Assembly (NCBI RefSeq): GCF_002632755.1
Contig: NZ_NJAK01000001.1
Location: forward strand, 1,984,001 to 2,048,000
DNA length: 64,000 nt
Direction of reading: 5' to 3'
Origin: Xenorhabdus ishibashii
GTDB lineage: Bacteria; Pseudomonadota; Gammaproteobacteria; Enterobacterales; Enterobacteriaceae
Shown: positions 37,370-45,202 of the stretch, in pieces
Numbering within the stretch: position 1 is the first letter of the stretch
Layout: the number at the start of each line of letters is the position of its first letter
The notes under the pieces: generated by a model
Told to the model about the DNA's origin: nothing
The model's database searches: none
What the model saw: only the letters and a program-made list of their open reading frames with translations
Program-made: the position numbers and the translations under genes

Positions 37370-37829
37370 GTCATAACCACGACGTCCTATTTGCAAACCT
37401 TCCAGTGTAGCGATAATAGTTTGATATCATGGACATTAACTGGAACAACAGCCATAAGTGAGCAGACTTCGTTTGATCTCTTGCTTTCTTTTGTCTGTCG
37501 GGTTACAGCCAGTTTTTTAAGCTAAACAACCACCCAGTACTAATGTGCTCCAATCGATAGCGCCTATTTTTTCACTGGCGAGCAAGCCATTTTGCTAGAG
37601 TCGCTCAAAGATGCCTGCAGTGACCCATTCCTGAAAACGGCTATGAGCACTGCTTGAAGAACAAATTCCGGTAGCATGGCATTAAGGGCATTCCATTGAC
37701 AGCGCGGTTATAAATCCGGCGACTCTGGCATCCCAAAGGATGATGGGTTTTATGTAGGGGCAGCAGGTGTTCTATTACCTGCCAGAGTTCATAAGAAATG
37801 AACCATTGTGCTATCGATTTCTTATTCAT
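37370..37829 (-). pseudogene. decayed IS5-group transposase
   Basis: Minus-strand translation starts MNKKSIAQWFISYELWQVIE, continues LLPLHKTHHPLGCQSRR, then breaks. Matching pieces recur in other frames (ICSSSSAHSRFQEWVTAGIFERL with a stop, then IGAIDWST, KTGCNPTDKRKQEIKRSLL, and ATLEGLQIG). These follow the order of an IS5-type (DUF4096/DDE) transposase with several frameshifts and internal stops. Inverted repeats could not be recognised. The stretch 37250-37370 up to the amidase holds nothing else clear. It marks the left edge of the AT-rich island. Confidence 0.75.
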
Positions 37830-38102
37830 GAATAAATATCTTCTTAAATTAAAAAACGAGCTGGTTATAATATAAAATATCTCCTATTTATTGGGAGAGG
37901 ATCTTAGTATTTTATCATGGTAATCAGTTATCTATATGTATCAAAATACTATGGTATACATATAAAATTAATTATATGTGGTCGCATTATGGTATCAAAT
38001 AAATTATACGAAAAATAATTATTTCAAGTTTCAATTTCATTTAATGTTATTATTTAAACGTGGAAAGTCAGTGTTATTTATTTTTTTTGTTTTATATGTG
38101 TG

Positions 38103-38131
38103 TTGACATTATTTTTTGTTCATGTTTGAAT
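38103..38131 (+). promoter_or_regulatory. probable promoter of the twin-peptide operon
   Basis: A perfect -35 TTGACA (38103-38108) is 17 bases from TTGAAT (38126-38131), which is preceded by a TG dinucleotide at the extended -10 position. Transcription would start near 38138, giving a leader of about 105 bases before the first peptide gene. The region 37830-38102 upstream is very AT-rich, with no gene visible. Confidence 0.55.
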
Positions 38132-38136
38132 TGAGC

Positions 38137-38162
38137 TAACTCTTATTCAATGTTAAGAGTTA
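38137..38162 (+). promoter_or_regulatory. palindrome at the predicted transcription start
   Basis: TAACTCTTA at 38137-38145 pairs perfectly with TAAGAGTTA at 38154-38162 over an eight-base spacer. It begins about where transcription is predicted to start, so it may be an operator for a dimeric regulator or a 5' stabilising hairpin. No regulator gene is obvious in the cluster. Confidence 0.5.
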
Positions 38163-38243
38163 ATAAGATAAAGCACTACCTAATAATATCCTAGATAACA
38201 TATTACTATGTTGTGATATATATTTTCATAAAGGAGATAAGAT

Positions 38244-38300
38244 ATGATTAATTATACAAGTATTGATTTAACTATAAACCCTGCAATGTTTTGTTTCTAA
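38244..38300 (+). CDS. 18-residue peptide, copy 1 (candidate modified-peptide precursor)
   Basis: ATG to TAA encodes MINYTSIDLTINPAMFCF. AGGAG lies seven bases upstream of the ATG, a near-ideal ribosome binding site, within a block (TAAAGGAGATAAGATATG) shared with the second copy. The copies are 125 bases apart and differ at three wobble positions (Tyr4 TAT/TAC, Asn12 AAC/AAT, Phe18 TTC/TTT) and in the stop codon, so the protein is kept identical. The peptide has one Cys, one Tyr, two Phe, one Pro and no charge except Asp8. It lies directly ahead of a run of enzyme, exporter and peptidase genes. A precursor of a modified peptide is the best reading; a signalling peptide or a regulatory leader peptide is possible. 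No known family recognised. Confidence 0.75.
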   Translation: MINYTSIDLTINPAMFCF

Positions 38301-38368
38301 TGGTAACAATTGATTGTTATTGTTATGATAATGTTTGCATTATATGTTGAATTTAAAGGAGATAAGAT

Positions 38369-38425
38369 ATGATTAATTACACAAGTATTGATTTAACTAT
38401 AAATCCTGCAATGTTTTGTTTTTAG
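38369..38425 (+). CDS. 18-residue peptide, copy 2 (candidate modified-peptide precursor)
   Basis: Second gene for the same MINYTSIDLTINPAMFCF peptide, ATG to TAG, again with AGGAG seven bases ahead. Repeat identity with copy 1 begins at the shared ribosome binding site block (38354) and ends at the stop codon; the flanking bases are unrelated. The duplication thus covers exactly a translation unit. A hairpin follows 35 bases after the stop, then the gene for the TPR protein. Having two copies would raise peptide supply relative to the enzymes. Confidence 0.75.
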   Translation: MINYTSIDLTINPAMFCF

Positions 38426-38459
38426 CCATTAGAATAACACATTGTAGGTAAGTGTTTAG

Positions 38460-38489
38460 AGCGGACGAATAAATTAGCATTCGTCCGTT
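38460..38489 (+). terminator. hairpin attenuator between peptide genes and enzyme genes
   Basis: CGGACGAAT at 38462-38470 pairs perfectly with ATTCGTCCG at 38479-38487 over an eight-base loop, extended by outer A-T/G-T pairs, and is followed by TTTCT. It sits between the second peptide gene and the first enzyme gene. A leaky terminator here would make short peptide mRNA abundant and the long enzyme mRNA rare, as in many peptide natural product operons. Confidence 0.65.
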
Positions 38490-38527
38490 TCTACTACACT
38501 GTCAAAAATAAAAAATTGGAGAATAAT

Positions 38528-39778
38528 ATGTATTCTGGATCTCAGTCTTTAATAGAGGCAGCTCTGCATTATAATAGAAGAGAATATAAAGAAAGTATTT
38601 GGTCTAAAGCAACCTGCTTAGCTTTAACAAATCATAATTTTGATATGAATGGGTATGTAATTACTCAAGCAATGGAGTATTCATTTCTGAAAGAGATTGC
38701 TCAGATTGCAAATATTCCCTACGTAGATGTCACCTGTTTTAATTATGAGTGTGCAGGTCCGGGTAATGCTTTACAATGGCTGCTCTCTATGAAAGTTTAT
38801 TTACCAGATATACAAAAAGTAAATTTGGCGAGAGCACTTATCACAACGGCACGGTATCATTTAGCTCAGGATATCCTATCGATAGTAAATCCTGAAAAAC
38901 TTCAACCAGAACAGAAAATAACTTATTTTATTACATCATTTATTGTCCGTAATCGTTTAGTGTCAGGGAGTGATTGCTCAGACTTATTTGGAAGAATAAA
39001 GCAGATTATTGAAGATAAGAATATATCTGAAGAAAACATTCTTGAGGCTGCTTCCCTAGCTATAGTTTGGTATTTAAAAACAGGTACAATTGATTTACAG
39101 ACTTACGAATGGTTTAAACAGTGTGGAGAATTTATTTCAGAAAAAATTATTGAGCGTAAAACATTTAAAGCTAAATTAGCACTTTCATCATTTTATCGTG
39201 CATATGCAATGGTACCTGCGGCAATAAACGATATACCTAAGACTCGTTCCATTATGCTAAAATCTCAGCATTTTTCTGATATACTTGAACCAGAAAATGA
39301 ATTAGAGACAGTACTCGCTGAGACAGCGAAAAAGACAGTGCTAGAATCATCAATTAAAGAAATGATGTATGTCAGCAAGCAATGGGATATAGCAGAAGAA
39401 TACGCTCTGGAGCTTGTTACATTTGATCCATACTGGTCAGTTAACTATCAAGAACTTGCTGAGGTTTACCTGAAACAAAATAAATATTCTAAAGCACTAG
39501 AACAATACCAAAATGCAAAACAGATAGGTTTGCCGAGAGTAGCTTTTAATGAATATATGATTGGTGTATGTCATGAATATCTTGGTGATCATCAGGAAGC
39601 AATTAATAGTTTTAAAAACGTTCTTACAATGGATAAAACAAACATTTCATCAGGGATATCTGGTTACCGGGTATCATCAAAATATGATTTAGAATCTAAA
39701 AGTTATTTTCGTGAATTCATCAATAGTTGGGATGAGCAAGGTTTTCTCACATCTAAACATAAAGAGATGATAGTATGA
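38528..39778 (+). CDS. tetratricopeptide-repeat protein of unknown function
   Basis: 416-residue soluble protein, no signal peptide. The start is ATG at 38528 with GGAG six bases upstream. The C-terminal third (residues about 285-385) carries helical TPR-like pairs, for instance WSVNYQELAEVYLKQNKYSKALEQYQNAKQIG and NEYMIGVCHEYLGDHQEAINSFKNVLTMD. The N-terminal 270 residues are helical and unfamiliar, with a Cys-containing stretch VTCFNYECAGPGNALQW. First gene after the attenuator; its stop overlaps the next start (ATGA). It may bind the peptide or scaffold the enzymes, but no catalytic motif is recognised. Confidence 0.8.
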   Translation: MYSGSQSLIEAALHYNRREYKESIWSKATCLALTNHNFDMNGYVITQAMEYSFLKEIAQIANIPYVDVTCFNYECAGPGNALQWLLSMKVYLPDIQKVNLARALITTARYHLAQDILSIVNPEKLQPEQKITYFITSFIVRNRLVSGSDCSDLFGRIKQIIEDKNISEENILEAASLAIVWYLKTGTIDLQTYEWFKQCGEFISEKIIERKTFKAKLALSSFYRAYAMVPAAINDIPKTRSIMLKSQHFSDILEPENELETVLAETAKKTVLESSIKEMMYVSKQWDIAEEYALELVTFDPYWSVNYQELAEVYLKQNKYSKALEQYQNAKQIGLPRVAFNEYMIGVCHEYLGDHQEAINSFKNVLTMDKTNISSGISGYRVSSKYDLESKSYFREFINSWDEQGFLTSKHKEMIV

Positions 39779-40188
39779 ATGAAATAAGGCAAATTAATGT
39801 AACACGCTTTGATCATATTCAAATGGAAGTAGCTAACCTTGATGAGAGTATCCGTTTTTATGAAGATGTATTCGGATTTGAAAAGAAGGAAGCTGGATTG
39901 AGGAGGATGGTTCGCTGGGTTATTTTGGGAAATAAAAATAAATTATACCTGTGTTTGCATGAATATGCTGACCGAGCTGGCATTAAAAATGCGGGATTGG
40001 AAATTACTCATGTTGGGTTTATTGTTGATGATTTTGATTCTGTTTTACAGAAATTAAAATCTCATAACGTGAAATTACCTGATGGCGACACTATCCAATA
40101 TCATTCATCTCGTTCTGTTTACTTTCTTGATCCTAATGGCTATAAAATAGAAATTTCTGAATTCAATGGTGGCGGAATTGATCCATGA
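39775..40188 (+). CDS. small VOC (glyoxalase/dioxygenase fold) protein
   Basis: 137-residue single-chain vicinal oxygen chelate protein with two beta-alpha-beta-beta-beta modules. Likely metal ligands are His in RFDHIQMEV, His in LEITHVGFIV and Glu in GYKIEISEF. The stretch FYEDVFGFEKKE and VYFLDPNGYKIE are family hallmarks. The start overlaps the previous stop (ATGA), implying coupled translation. VOC enzymes include glyoxalases, extradiol dioxygenases, thiol transferases and the C-As lyase ArsI; the reaction here cannot be told. Confidence 0.8.
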   Translation: MNEIRQINVTRFDHIQMEVANLDESIRFYEDVFGFEKKEAGLRRMVRWVILGNKNKLYLCLHEYADRAGIKNAGLEITHVGFIVDDFDSVLQKLKSHNVKLPDGDTIQYHSSRSVYFLDPNGYKIEISEFNGGGIDP

Positions 40189-40200
40189 ATAGCAACAACA

Positions 40201-40267
40201 TATATACCCTACAGATTTCAGGATGCAGCCAACAAAGCTGTAACTTGAAAGATGAGGATAGTATATA
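40201..40267. repeat. imperfect palindromic intergenic repeat (MITE-like)
   Basis: About 67 bases begin TATATACCC and end GATAGTATATA, with arms that are imperfect reverse complements around CAACAAA (ATTTCAGGATGCAGC on the left, GCTGTAACTTGAAAGAT on the right). The core looks like the short palindromic intergenic repeats (AGATTTCAAGTTGCAG type) scattered in genomes of this group; that comparison is from memory. It lies between the VOC and oxygenase genes and is non-coding. Confidence 0.5.
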
Positions 40268-40313
40268 AATAAAAATGTTGAGTTGTCAGAGGAATATTTA
40301 AAAGGTGAAAGAT

Positions 40314-41327
40314 ATGCTAAATGAAGAAAATAAAATATTTAGAAAAATTAGTGATAAGTTCAATAATGAAATATACTCACAATGTGTTATTCAATTGGAT
40401 GAACATAATGTAAGCAGAATAATGTTTGAATTATCTCATGAAGAAATAGAACATAGTTATGTCGATAGTGAATTAAAGAAACTAGCAACCGATATTTATG
40501 AACGAATCAAAAATGGGAATGGAATTGTTATATTAAAAGGAATGCTTATTAATGAACTAAATGAAACGGAATTAGGTGAACGTTTTTTGCGGTTTTGTAG
40601 TTTGATGGGAACACCTGTTTCTCAAAGTGTGATGGGAGATATTCTCGGGCGAGTAGAAGATATGACGCATATCGATCCTGATGCCCGGGGTTATAGAAAT
40701 AAAGAAGAATTGTTTATGCATACAGACCAACCAGATATGGTGTGCATGCTTTGTGTTAGACCAGCGCAACAGGGAGGGCAAAGCAAATTTGCCAGTGCAT
40801 TGGCACTACATGAAGCGATTAAGAAAACTAGACCTGATTTATTACCCGCTTTATATACAGGATACCCGTATCATCGTCTGAATGAACATCCTCTGGGAGC
40901 CAGTGAAATCACAGAGCATAATGTTCCTATATTTTCTGAATATAATGGAGATCTTAGTATTAGATACCTAAGATTTAATATGCTTGCGACGGCATTTGCA
41001 CGGAAGGAAAAAATACCATTGCCTTTAAATAAAGCTATTGATTATATTGATGAATTATCTACATCCTCTTATTTTTGCTGGATTACCTCACTTGAAAAAG
41101 GAGATATGCTCTTTTTCAATAATTACCTTTTCCTGCATTCACGCACTGCATTTAAAGATAGTAAAGATCCAGCGAAAAAAAGGTTAATGTATAGGGTATG
41201 GCTGGCGTGTGAAAATTTCCGTTCCATACGGCCTGAACTTGCTGTTCATCCTGAAGGTGCTGGTGGTCGAGGAGGGATCTCTCCTCAAGAAGGTAAAAGA
41301 CCTCGTTTTGATTATGACTTGGAGTAA
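40314..41327 (+). CDS. TauD/clavaminate synthase-like Fe(II)/2-oxoglutarate oxygenase
   Basis: 337-residue non-haem iron oxygenase. The facial triad is visible as His136-x-Asp138 in MHTDQPDMVCML and distal His275 in LFLHSRTAF; the 2-oxoglutarate-binding arginine is in KRLMYRVWLAC. The start is ATG at 40314 with AAGG eight bases before; an in-frame GTG at 40305 is possible. Such enzymes hydroxylate, desaturate, epoxidise or cleave C-N/C-S bonds using oxygen and 2-oxoglutarate. In this context a side-chain or backbone oxidation of the 18-residue peptide is likely (inference). Confidence 0.85.
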   Translation: MLNEENKIFRKISDKFNNEIYSQCVIQLDEHNVSRIMFELSHEEIEHSYVDSELKKLATDIYERIKNGNGIVILKGMLINELNETELGERFLRFCSLMGTPVSQSVMGDILGRVEDMTHIDPDARGYRNKEELFMHTDQPDMVCMLCVRPAQQGGQSKFASALALHEAIKKTRPDLLPALYTGYPYHRLNEHPLGASEITEHNVPIFSEYNGDLSIRYLRFNMLATAFARKEKIPLPLNKAIDYIDELSTSSYFCWITSLEKGDMLFFNNYLFLHSRTAFKDSKDPAKKRLMYRVWLACENFRSIRPELAVHPEGAGGRGGISPQEGKRPRFDYDLE

Positions 41328-41338
41328 CGGTTATTCCT

Positions 41339-42295
41339 ATGAAATATAAAACACTTGGAAATAGTGGCGCTTATGTTTCAGCCATATGTCTTGGTACACA
41401 ACAATTTGGCCGATGGGTTGATGAAACGGAAGCCTGCGAAATATTAAATGTATTTACTGAGCATGGTGGAAATTTTATTGATACTGCTGATTGTTATCCT
41501 ATTTATCTTCCTAATGGGAATAGTGGCGGTGAATTATCAGAGTCCTTTATTGGTCGATGGTTAAAATCTTATTCAAAGAGAGATGATCTCATCATTGCAA
41601 CAAAGTTCTCAGCTCCGATGAATGATAAACCAAATAATGAAGGTATTTCAAGGAAATATATTATCAAAGCAGTTGAACAATCACTTAAACGTCTGAATAC
41701 TGACTATATTGATCTTTATCAAGTACATGATGATTATTTTGATGTTCCCATGGAAGAAACACTGAGGACTTTGGATGACTTAATTAAAAAGGGTTTGGTA
41801 CGCTATATCGGTTGTTCGAATTTTTCAGCTTGGAGATTGATGAAAGCTTTAGGCTTGAGTGATAAGCGAGGTTATGCTTCTTATGTAACAATACAAAATA
41901 AATATAATCTTCTAGAAAAGTGTGAATATGAATCTGAGTTGATGGAGCTATGTAAGGAAGAAAGAATCGGAATGTTACCTTATGTACCTCTAGCTAAAGG
42001 TTTTTTGACGGGAAAATATCATCAAGGAAGTATGAGTGATGGATTTTTCAGAGAAAAAGATGTAAGAAAACTTTATGACAACAATAGAAATTGGGAAATT
42101 TTGCATCTTGTCCAATCTATTGCAGATAAAAATGGAATAAATAGTACCCAAGTTGCACTAGCATGGCTGATGCAAAGACCTGGTGTGGTTGCGCCTGTAG
42201 TGGGAGTTAATAGCATCGAACAATTGAAAGTAATATTAGCGTCAGTCGATATTTCTTTATTAAATACAGATATTGCAGATCTTAATCAGGTTTAG
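41339..42295 (+). CDS. aldo/keto reductase
   Basis: 318-residue NADPH-dependent (beta/alpha)8 reductase. The catalytic tetrad is Asp and Tyr in FIDTADCYPIY, Lys in IIATKFSAP and His in YQVHDDYF. The family signature GLVRYIGCSNFSAWRLMKAL is present. It follows the oxygenase by 11 bases in the same run. It could reduce a carbonyl created by the oxygenase or a VOC enzyme. Confidence 0.88.
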   Translation: MKYKTLGNSGAYVSAICLGTQQFGRWVDETEACEILNVFTEHGGNFIDTADCYPIYLPNGNSGGELSESFIGRWLKSYSKRDDLIIATKFSAPMNDKPNNEGISRKYIIKAVEQSLKRLNTDYIDLYQVHDDYFDVPMEETLRTLDDLIKKGLVRYIGCSNFSAWRLMKALGLSDKRGYASYVTIQNKYNLLEKCEYESELMELCKEERIGMLPYVPLAKGFLTGKYHQGSMSDGFFREKDVRKLYDNNRNWEILHLVQSIADKNGINSTQVALAWLMQRPGVVAPVVGVNSIEQLKVILASVDISLLNTDIADLNQV

Positions 42296-42321
42296 GAATA
42301 TTTAGGAAAAGGAGAGGATGT

Positions 42322-43218
42322 GTGACAATTGCTTTGATAGACCATTGTTATAGTATTCTTTCGACAGAAAAGAGACAAAAGGCCATTTCTTTGTTAAATC
42401 GCTCTGGCTTTTTGGTGAGTTCTAACTGTATACAACATGATGGTGGAAAAGAGAGCATTTTTATTCATTTTACAGGTTGTTATTTGGAGTTAATTGAAGT
42501 TATAAATCAGAATCAATTTGAATCCTCTTGCCGAGCAACCGAATTGCGGGCATCAAAGTTTGGTTATCCTTATGCTCTTGTTGCTGCAACAGGAAATATT
42601 AATAATTGTGAAAATAAACTGAAAGAATCTTATCATGATCTTGATAAGGTCAGATATATGATTCCTAATATCCCAGGATGGGAAAAAGCGGCATGGGCTA
42701 TTTTAGATATTTCTGAGCGTTATACACCCGGATGTTATTTTCAATTTATACAATATCTTTTAAGAAAACCTACATGGTCTCAAGTAAATTATGGGTTAAA
42801 TAACATTTATGGAATTAGTGGTTTTTATTTTTGTACACATACACCGCTTGAAGATAGAGAATATTGGTATCACTTTCTTTCTTTGATAGGAGACTGCTAT
42901 GAATCTAAAGGAAGTTCATTATCAACAGGTTTACAGCAGTTAAATTGGTTACATCCTGATGAATTTTATGCTTATTTTGGTGTCAGACCTAATTTGGATG
43001 AGAGTCAGGGAGCAAGATTAGGTGCTGTAAAACTTTTATCTTCTGATATAGAAATATCATTTAACTATTTAAAAGAGGGAGGATTTATTATAGAAGATTA
43101 TACCAAAGAAGGTTTTTATACAAAAGTTGATTCTAACTTAGGATATGCCTTACATATCGTAAAAGGAAATAGTGTATTTGATTATTCCGCTAGTATTAAT
43201 CAGCGGTTACTGGAGTAA
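42322..43218 (+). CDS. two-domain VOC-like protein, function unknown
   Basis: 298-residue soluble protein starting at GTG 42322, with GGAG seven bases upstream. The N-terminal part (ALIDHCYSILS, then a Gly-rich turn HDGGKESIFIHFTGCYLELIEV) and the C-terminal part (ARLGAVKLLSSDIEISFNYLKEGGFIIE) look like two distant VOC modules of the glyoxalase-like (PF13468) sort. Metal ligands could be His8, Glu in YLELIEV and later residues. The assignment is weak. Part of the same operon, 26 bases after the reductase. Confidence 0.55.
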   Translation: MTIALIDHCYSILSTEKRQKAISLLNRSGFLVSSNCIQHDGGKESIFIHFTGCYLELIEVINQNQFESSCRATELRASKFGYPYALVAATGNINNCENKLKESYHDLDKVRYMIPNIPGWEKAAWAILDISERYTPGCYFQFIQYLLRKPTWSQVNYGLNNIYGISGFYFCTHTPLEDREYWYHFLSLIGDCYESKGSSLSTGLQQLNWLHPDEFYAYFGVRPNLDESQGARLGAVKLLSSDIEISFNYLKEGGFIIEDYTKEGFYTKVDSNLGYALHIVKGNSVFDYSASINQRLLE

Positions 43219-43352
43219 AGCTATAGTGGAACTAAAATAATATGACATAACATCATAAATTCTAATGACAAGGCAGTATGATTATGGAACTTGTAGATTG
43301 TGTCAAGTTATACTGATTCGATTATAACATAAATTTTTTAATTGAGGATAAA

Positions 43353-44207
43353 ATGAAAGAATTTGAAATTAATCTATTTGATGCTCATATTCATACCGAA
43401 TTTGAAGGAATGCCAGACCATTTTAGTGGAATAACAGCGAGTTTAGATTCCTTTAAGGAAGCAATAAGTGGGATCAATTTTGTTGGTGCGTTATCAGATT
43501 CTGCAACACCTTCACAAAATTATGGTGACTTAAGTAAACATAAAATTTACCATTGTGCTGTTGTCAGGAATTTAAATTATAATATTGATATAATTGAAGA
43601 AAAAATTATTTCTGGCAAGGCTTTCGCAATAAAAATTAATGTTGGTTTTATACATCGATATGCATCTGATGTACTTTTTCAACCACTTTATACTCTTGCT
43701 GAAAAATTAAATGTACCGATAATGTTTCATAGTGGAGATCCCGGCTGGGGGCATGCTAAGGTTAAATATGCTGATCCTGTTTCTTTTGATGAAATTGCTG
43801 TTGATTATCCGAATGTTAATTTTGTTTTAGTACATGCGGGTAACCCCTGGTTTCAGAGCGCGGCCGTTGTTGCTGCTAAAAATAATAATGTATTTCTGGA
43901 AGGTTCATCATTGATTGATGGCGATACAAGGGCATGTCCTGACGAACGGGCAAAAAGACTAATATCATATCCATTATCTTGGATAATGGATTATCTTGGC
44001 TCTTCTAAAAAATTAATTTTCGGTTCTGGCTGGCCTATGGTAGATTTAAAATCTTATATCGATATTTTCCGACAAGGGATCCCGGAACAAGCTTGGAAAG
44101 ATGTTTTTTGTGATAATGCCCTCAAATTATATGGATTCGTAATGGAAAAAGGATCTGATGGGCAATTAATATGTGTGTCAAAATACCAAACGGAAAAATT
44201 CAAATAA
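43353..44207 (+). CDS. amidohydrolase-2 family protein with altered active site
   Basis: 284-residue TIM-barrel metallohydrolase or decarboxylase-like protein. Metal-site elements: HxH in FDAHIHTEF (His12, His14), FAIKINVGF (possible bridging Lys), MFHSGDP (His) and VLVHAGNPW (His). The last motif, normally GSDWP with the catalytic Asp, reads FGSGWPMVD with Gly at residue 226. So the metal-binding histidines are kept while the usual catalytic Asp is lost. The activity may be decarboxylation, a non-hydrolytic step or simple binding. A 134-base gap with no clear gene precedes it; its stop overlaps the ABC ATPase start (TAATG). Confidence 0.75.
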   Translation: MKEFEINLFDAHIHTEFEGMPDHFSGITASLDSFKEAISGINFVGALSDSATPSQNYGDLSKHKIYHCAVVRNLNYNIDIIEEKIISGKAFAIKINVGFIHRYASDVLFQPLYTLAEKLNVPIMFHSGDPGWGHAKVKYADPVSFDEIAVDYPNVNFVLVHAGNPWFQSAAVVAAKNNNVFLEGSSLIDGDTRACPDERAKRLISYPLSWIMDYLGSSKKLIFGSGWPMVDLKSYIDIFRQGIPEQAWKDVFCDNALKLYGFVMEKGSDGQLICVSKYQTEKFK

Positions 44208-45202
44208 TGTCCATTATTCAGGTAAATAATTTATGTAAGTCCTACGAGATTTATACTAAAAATCCAGGCCTGTTAGGCAGTTTGAAATCATTCATTAAAA
44301 GAGAATACGCGATAGTAAAGGCAGTAAGATCAATAGATTTTTCTATTGATAAAGGTGAAATTGTGGGGTTTCTTGGCGCTAATGGAGCAGGAAAAACAAC
44401 CACAATGAAAATGTTAACAGGAGTTATTAAACCATCTTCAGGGCATGTTAGCGTATTGGGCTATACGCCTTATGAACGTAAGAACGAATATTTAAAATCC
44501 ATATCATTTGTAGCAGGACAAAAACAGCAACTGGCTTGGGATCTAACACCTAATGATTCTTTTATACTACATAAAGTTATTTATTCTATTAACGAAAAAG
44601 ATTTTTTAAAATATCGTGATCAACTTGTGGATATGCTTTCTCTTAATTCCATTATCGACAGACCGGTTCGCCATTTATCTTTGGGTGAAAGGATGAAATG
44701 TGAACTTGCTCTATCATTATTGCATAAGCCATCTGTATTATTTTTAGATGAGCCGACGATTGGGCTGGATGTCAATATGCAACGTTCAGTTCGTGAATTT
44801 ATTGCACATTATAATCAGATAAATAATGCAACCATTCTTTTGACATCTCATTACATGGCAGATGTTGAAGCTCTTGCTAAACGGGTTATTATCATTAACT
44901 CTGGTGAGATTGTTTATGACGGAAAGTTATCACATTTAATAAAAAAACGCTCACCAAAGAAAATATTGAAGGCAATCATTTCAGGGCCAATAAGACCAGA
45001 ATTAAGATCTTTAATTAATTTATCTTCTGCTGATGAGCAGAGTATTGAATTGACTGTAGAACGTGATTTACTTCCTTCTGTGGTGGCAAAGCTAATGGAA
45101 GAAAAAATAATACTTGATATCTCTATTCACGATGAGCCAATCGAAAAAGTCTTAGAAAGATATTTATCTTCATACGGTGAAAATAATGTTGAAGCGCATT
45201 AA
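44207..45202 (+). CDS. ABC-2 type exporter ATPase
   Basis: 331-residue ATPase of the drug/polysaccharide (DrrA-like) ABC-2 exporter group. Walker A is GANGAGKTT, the signature is LSLGERMKCE, and Walker B is VLFLDEPTIGLD, followed by the switch-histidine region LTSHYMADVEALA. The N-terminal KSFIKREYAIVKAVRSIDF insertion is typical of the group with six-helix ABC-2 partners. The start is taken as ATG 44207, overlapping the preceding stop; an ATG at 44171 in frame is the alternative. It works with the next two genes, probably to export the mature peptide. Confidence 0.93.
   Translation: MSIIQVNNLCKSYEIYTKNPGLLGSLKSFIKREYAIVKAVRSIDFSIDKGEIVGFLGANGAGKTTTMKMLTGVIKPSSGHVSVLGYTPYERKNEYLKSISFVAGQKQQLAWDLTPNDSFILHKVIYSINEKDFLKYRDQLVDMLSLNSIIDRPVRHLSLGERMKCELALSLLHKPSVLFLDEPTIGLDVNMQRSVREFIAHYNQINNATILLTSHYMADVEALAKRVIIINSGEIVYDGKLSHLIKKRSPKKILKAIISGPIRPELRSLINLSSADEQSIELTVERDLLPSVVAKLMEEKIILDISIHDEPIEKVLERYLSSYGENNVEAH

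Noticed and set aside
38244..38425. The twin peptides as type I toxin peptides or as an attenuation leader peptide.
   Set aside because: The peptide is not a hydrophobic membrane helix and no antisense RNA promoter is evident; it has no run of a single regulatory amino acid, and a leader peptide would not need two identical copies. Not excluded, only less likely.
43278..43316. Twelve-codon ORF MIMELVDCVKLY in the gap before the amidohydrolase gene, as a further peptide precursor.
   Set aside because: Its AAGG is too close to the first ATG (four bases), there is no duplicate or conservation evidence, and it bears no likeness to the 18-residue peptide.
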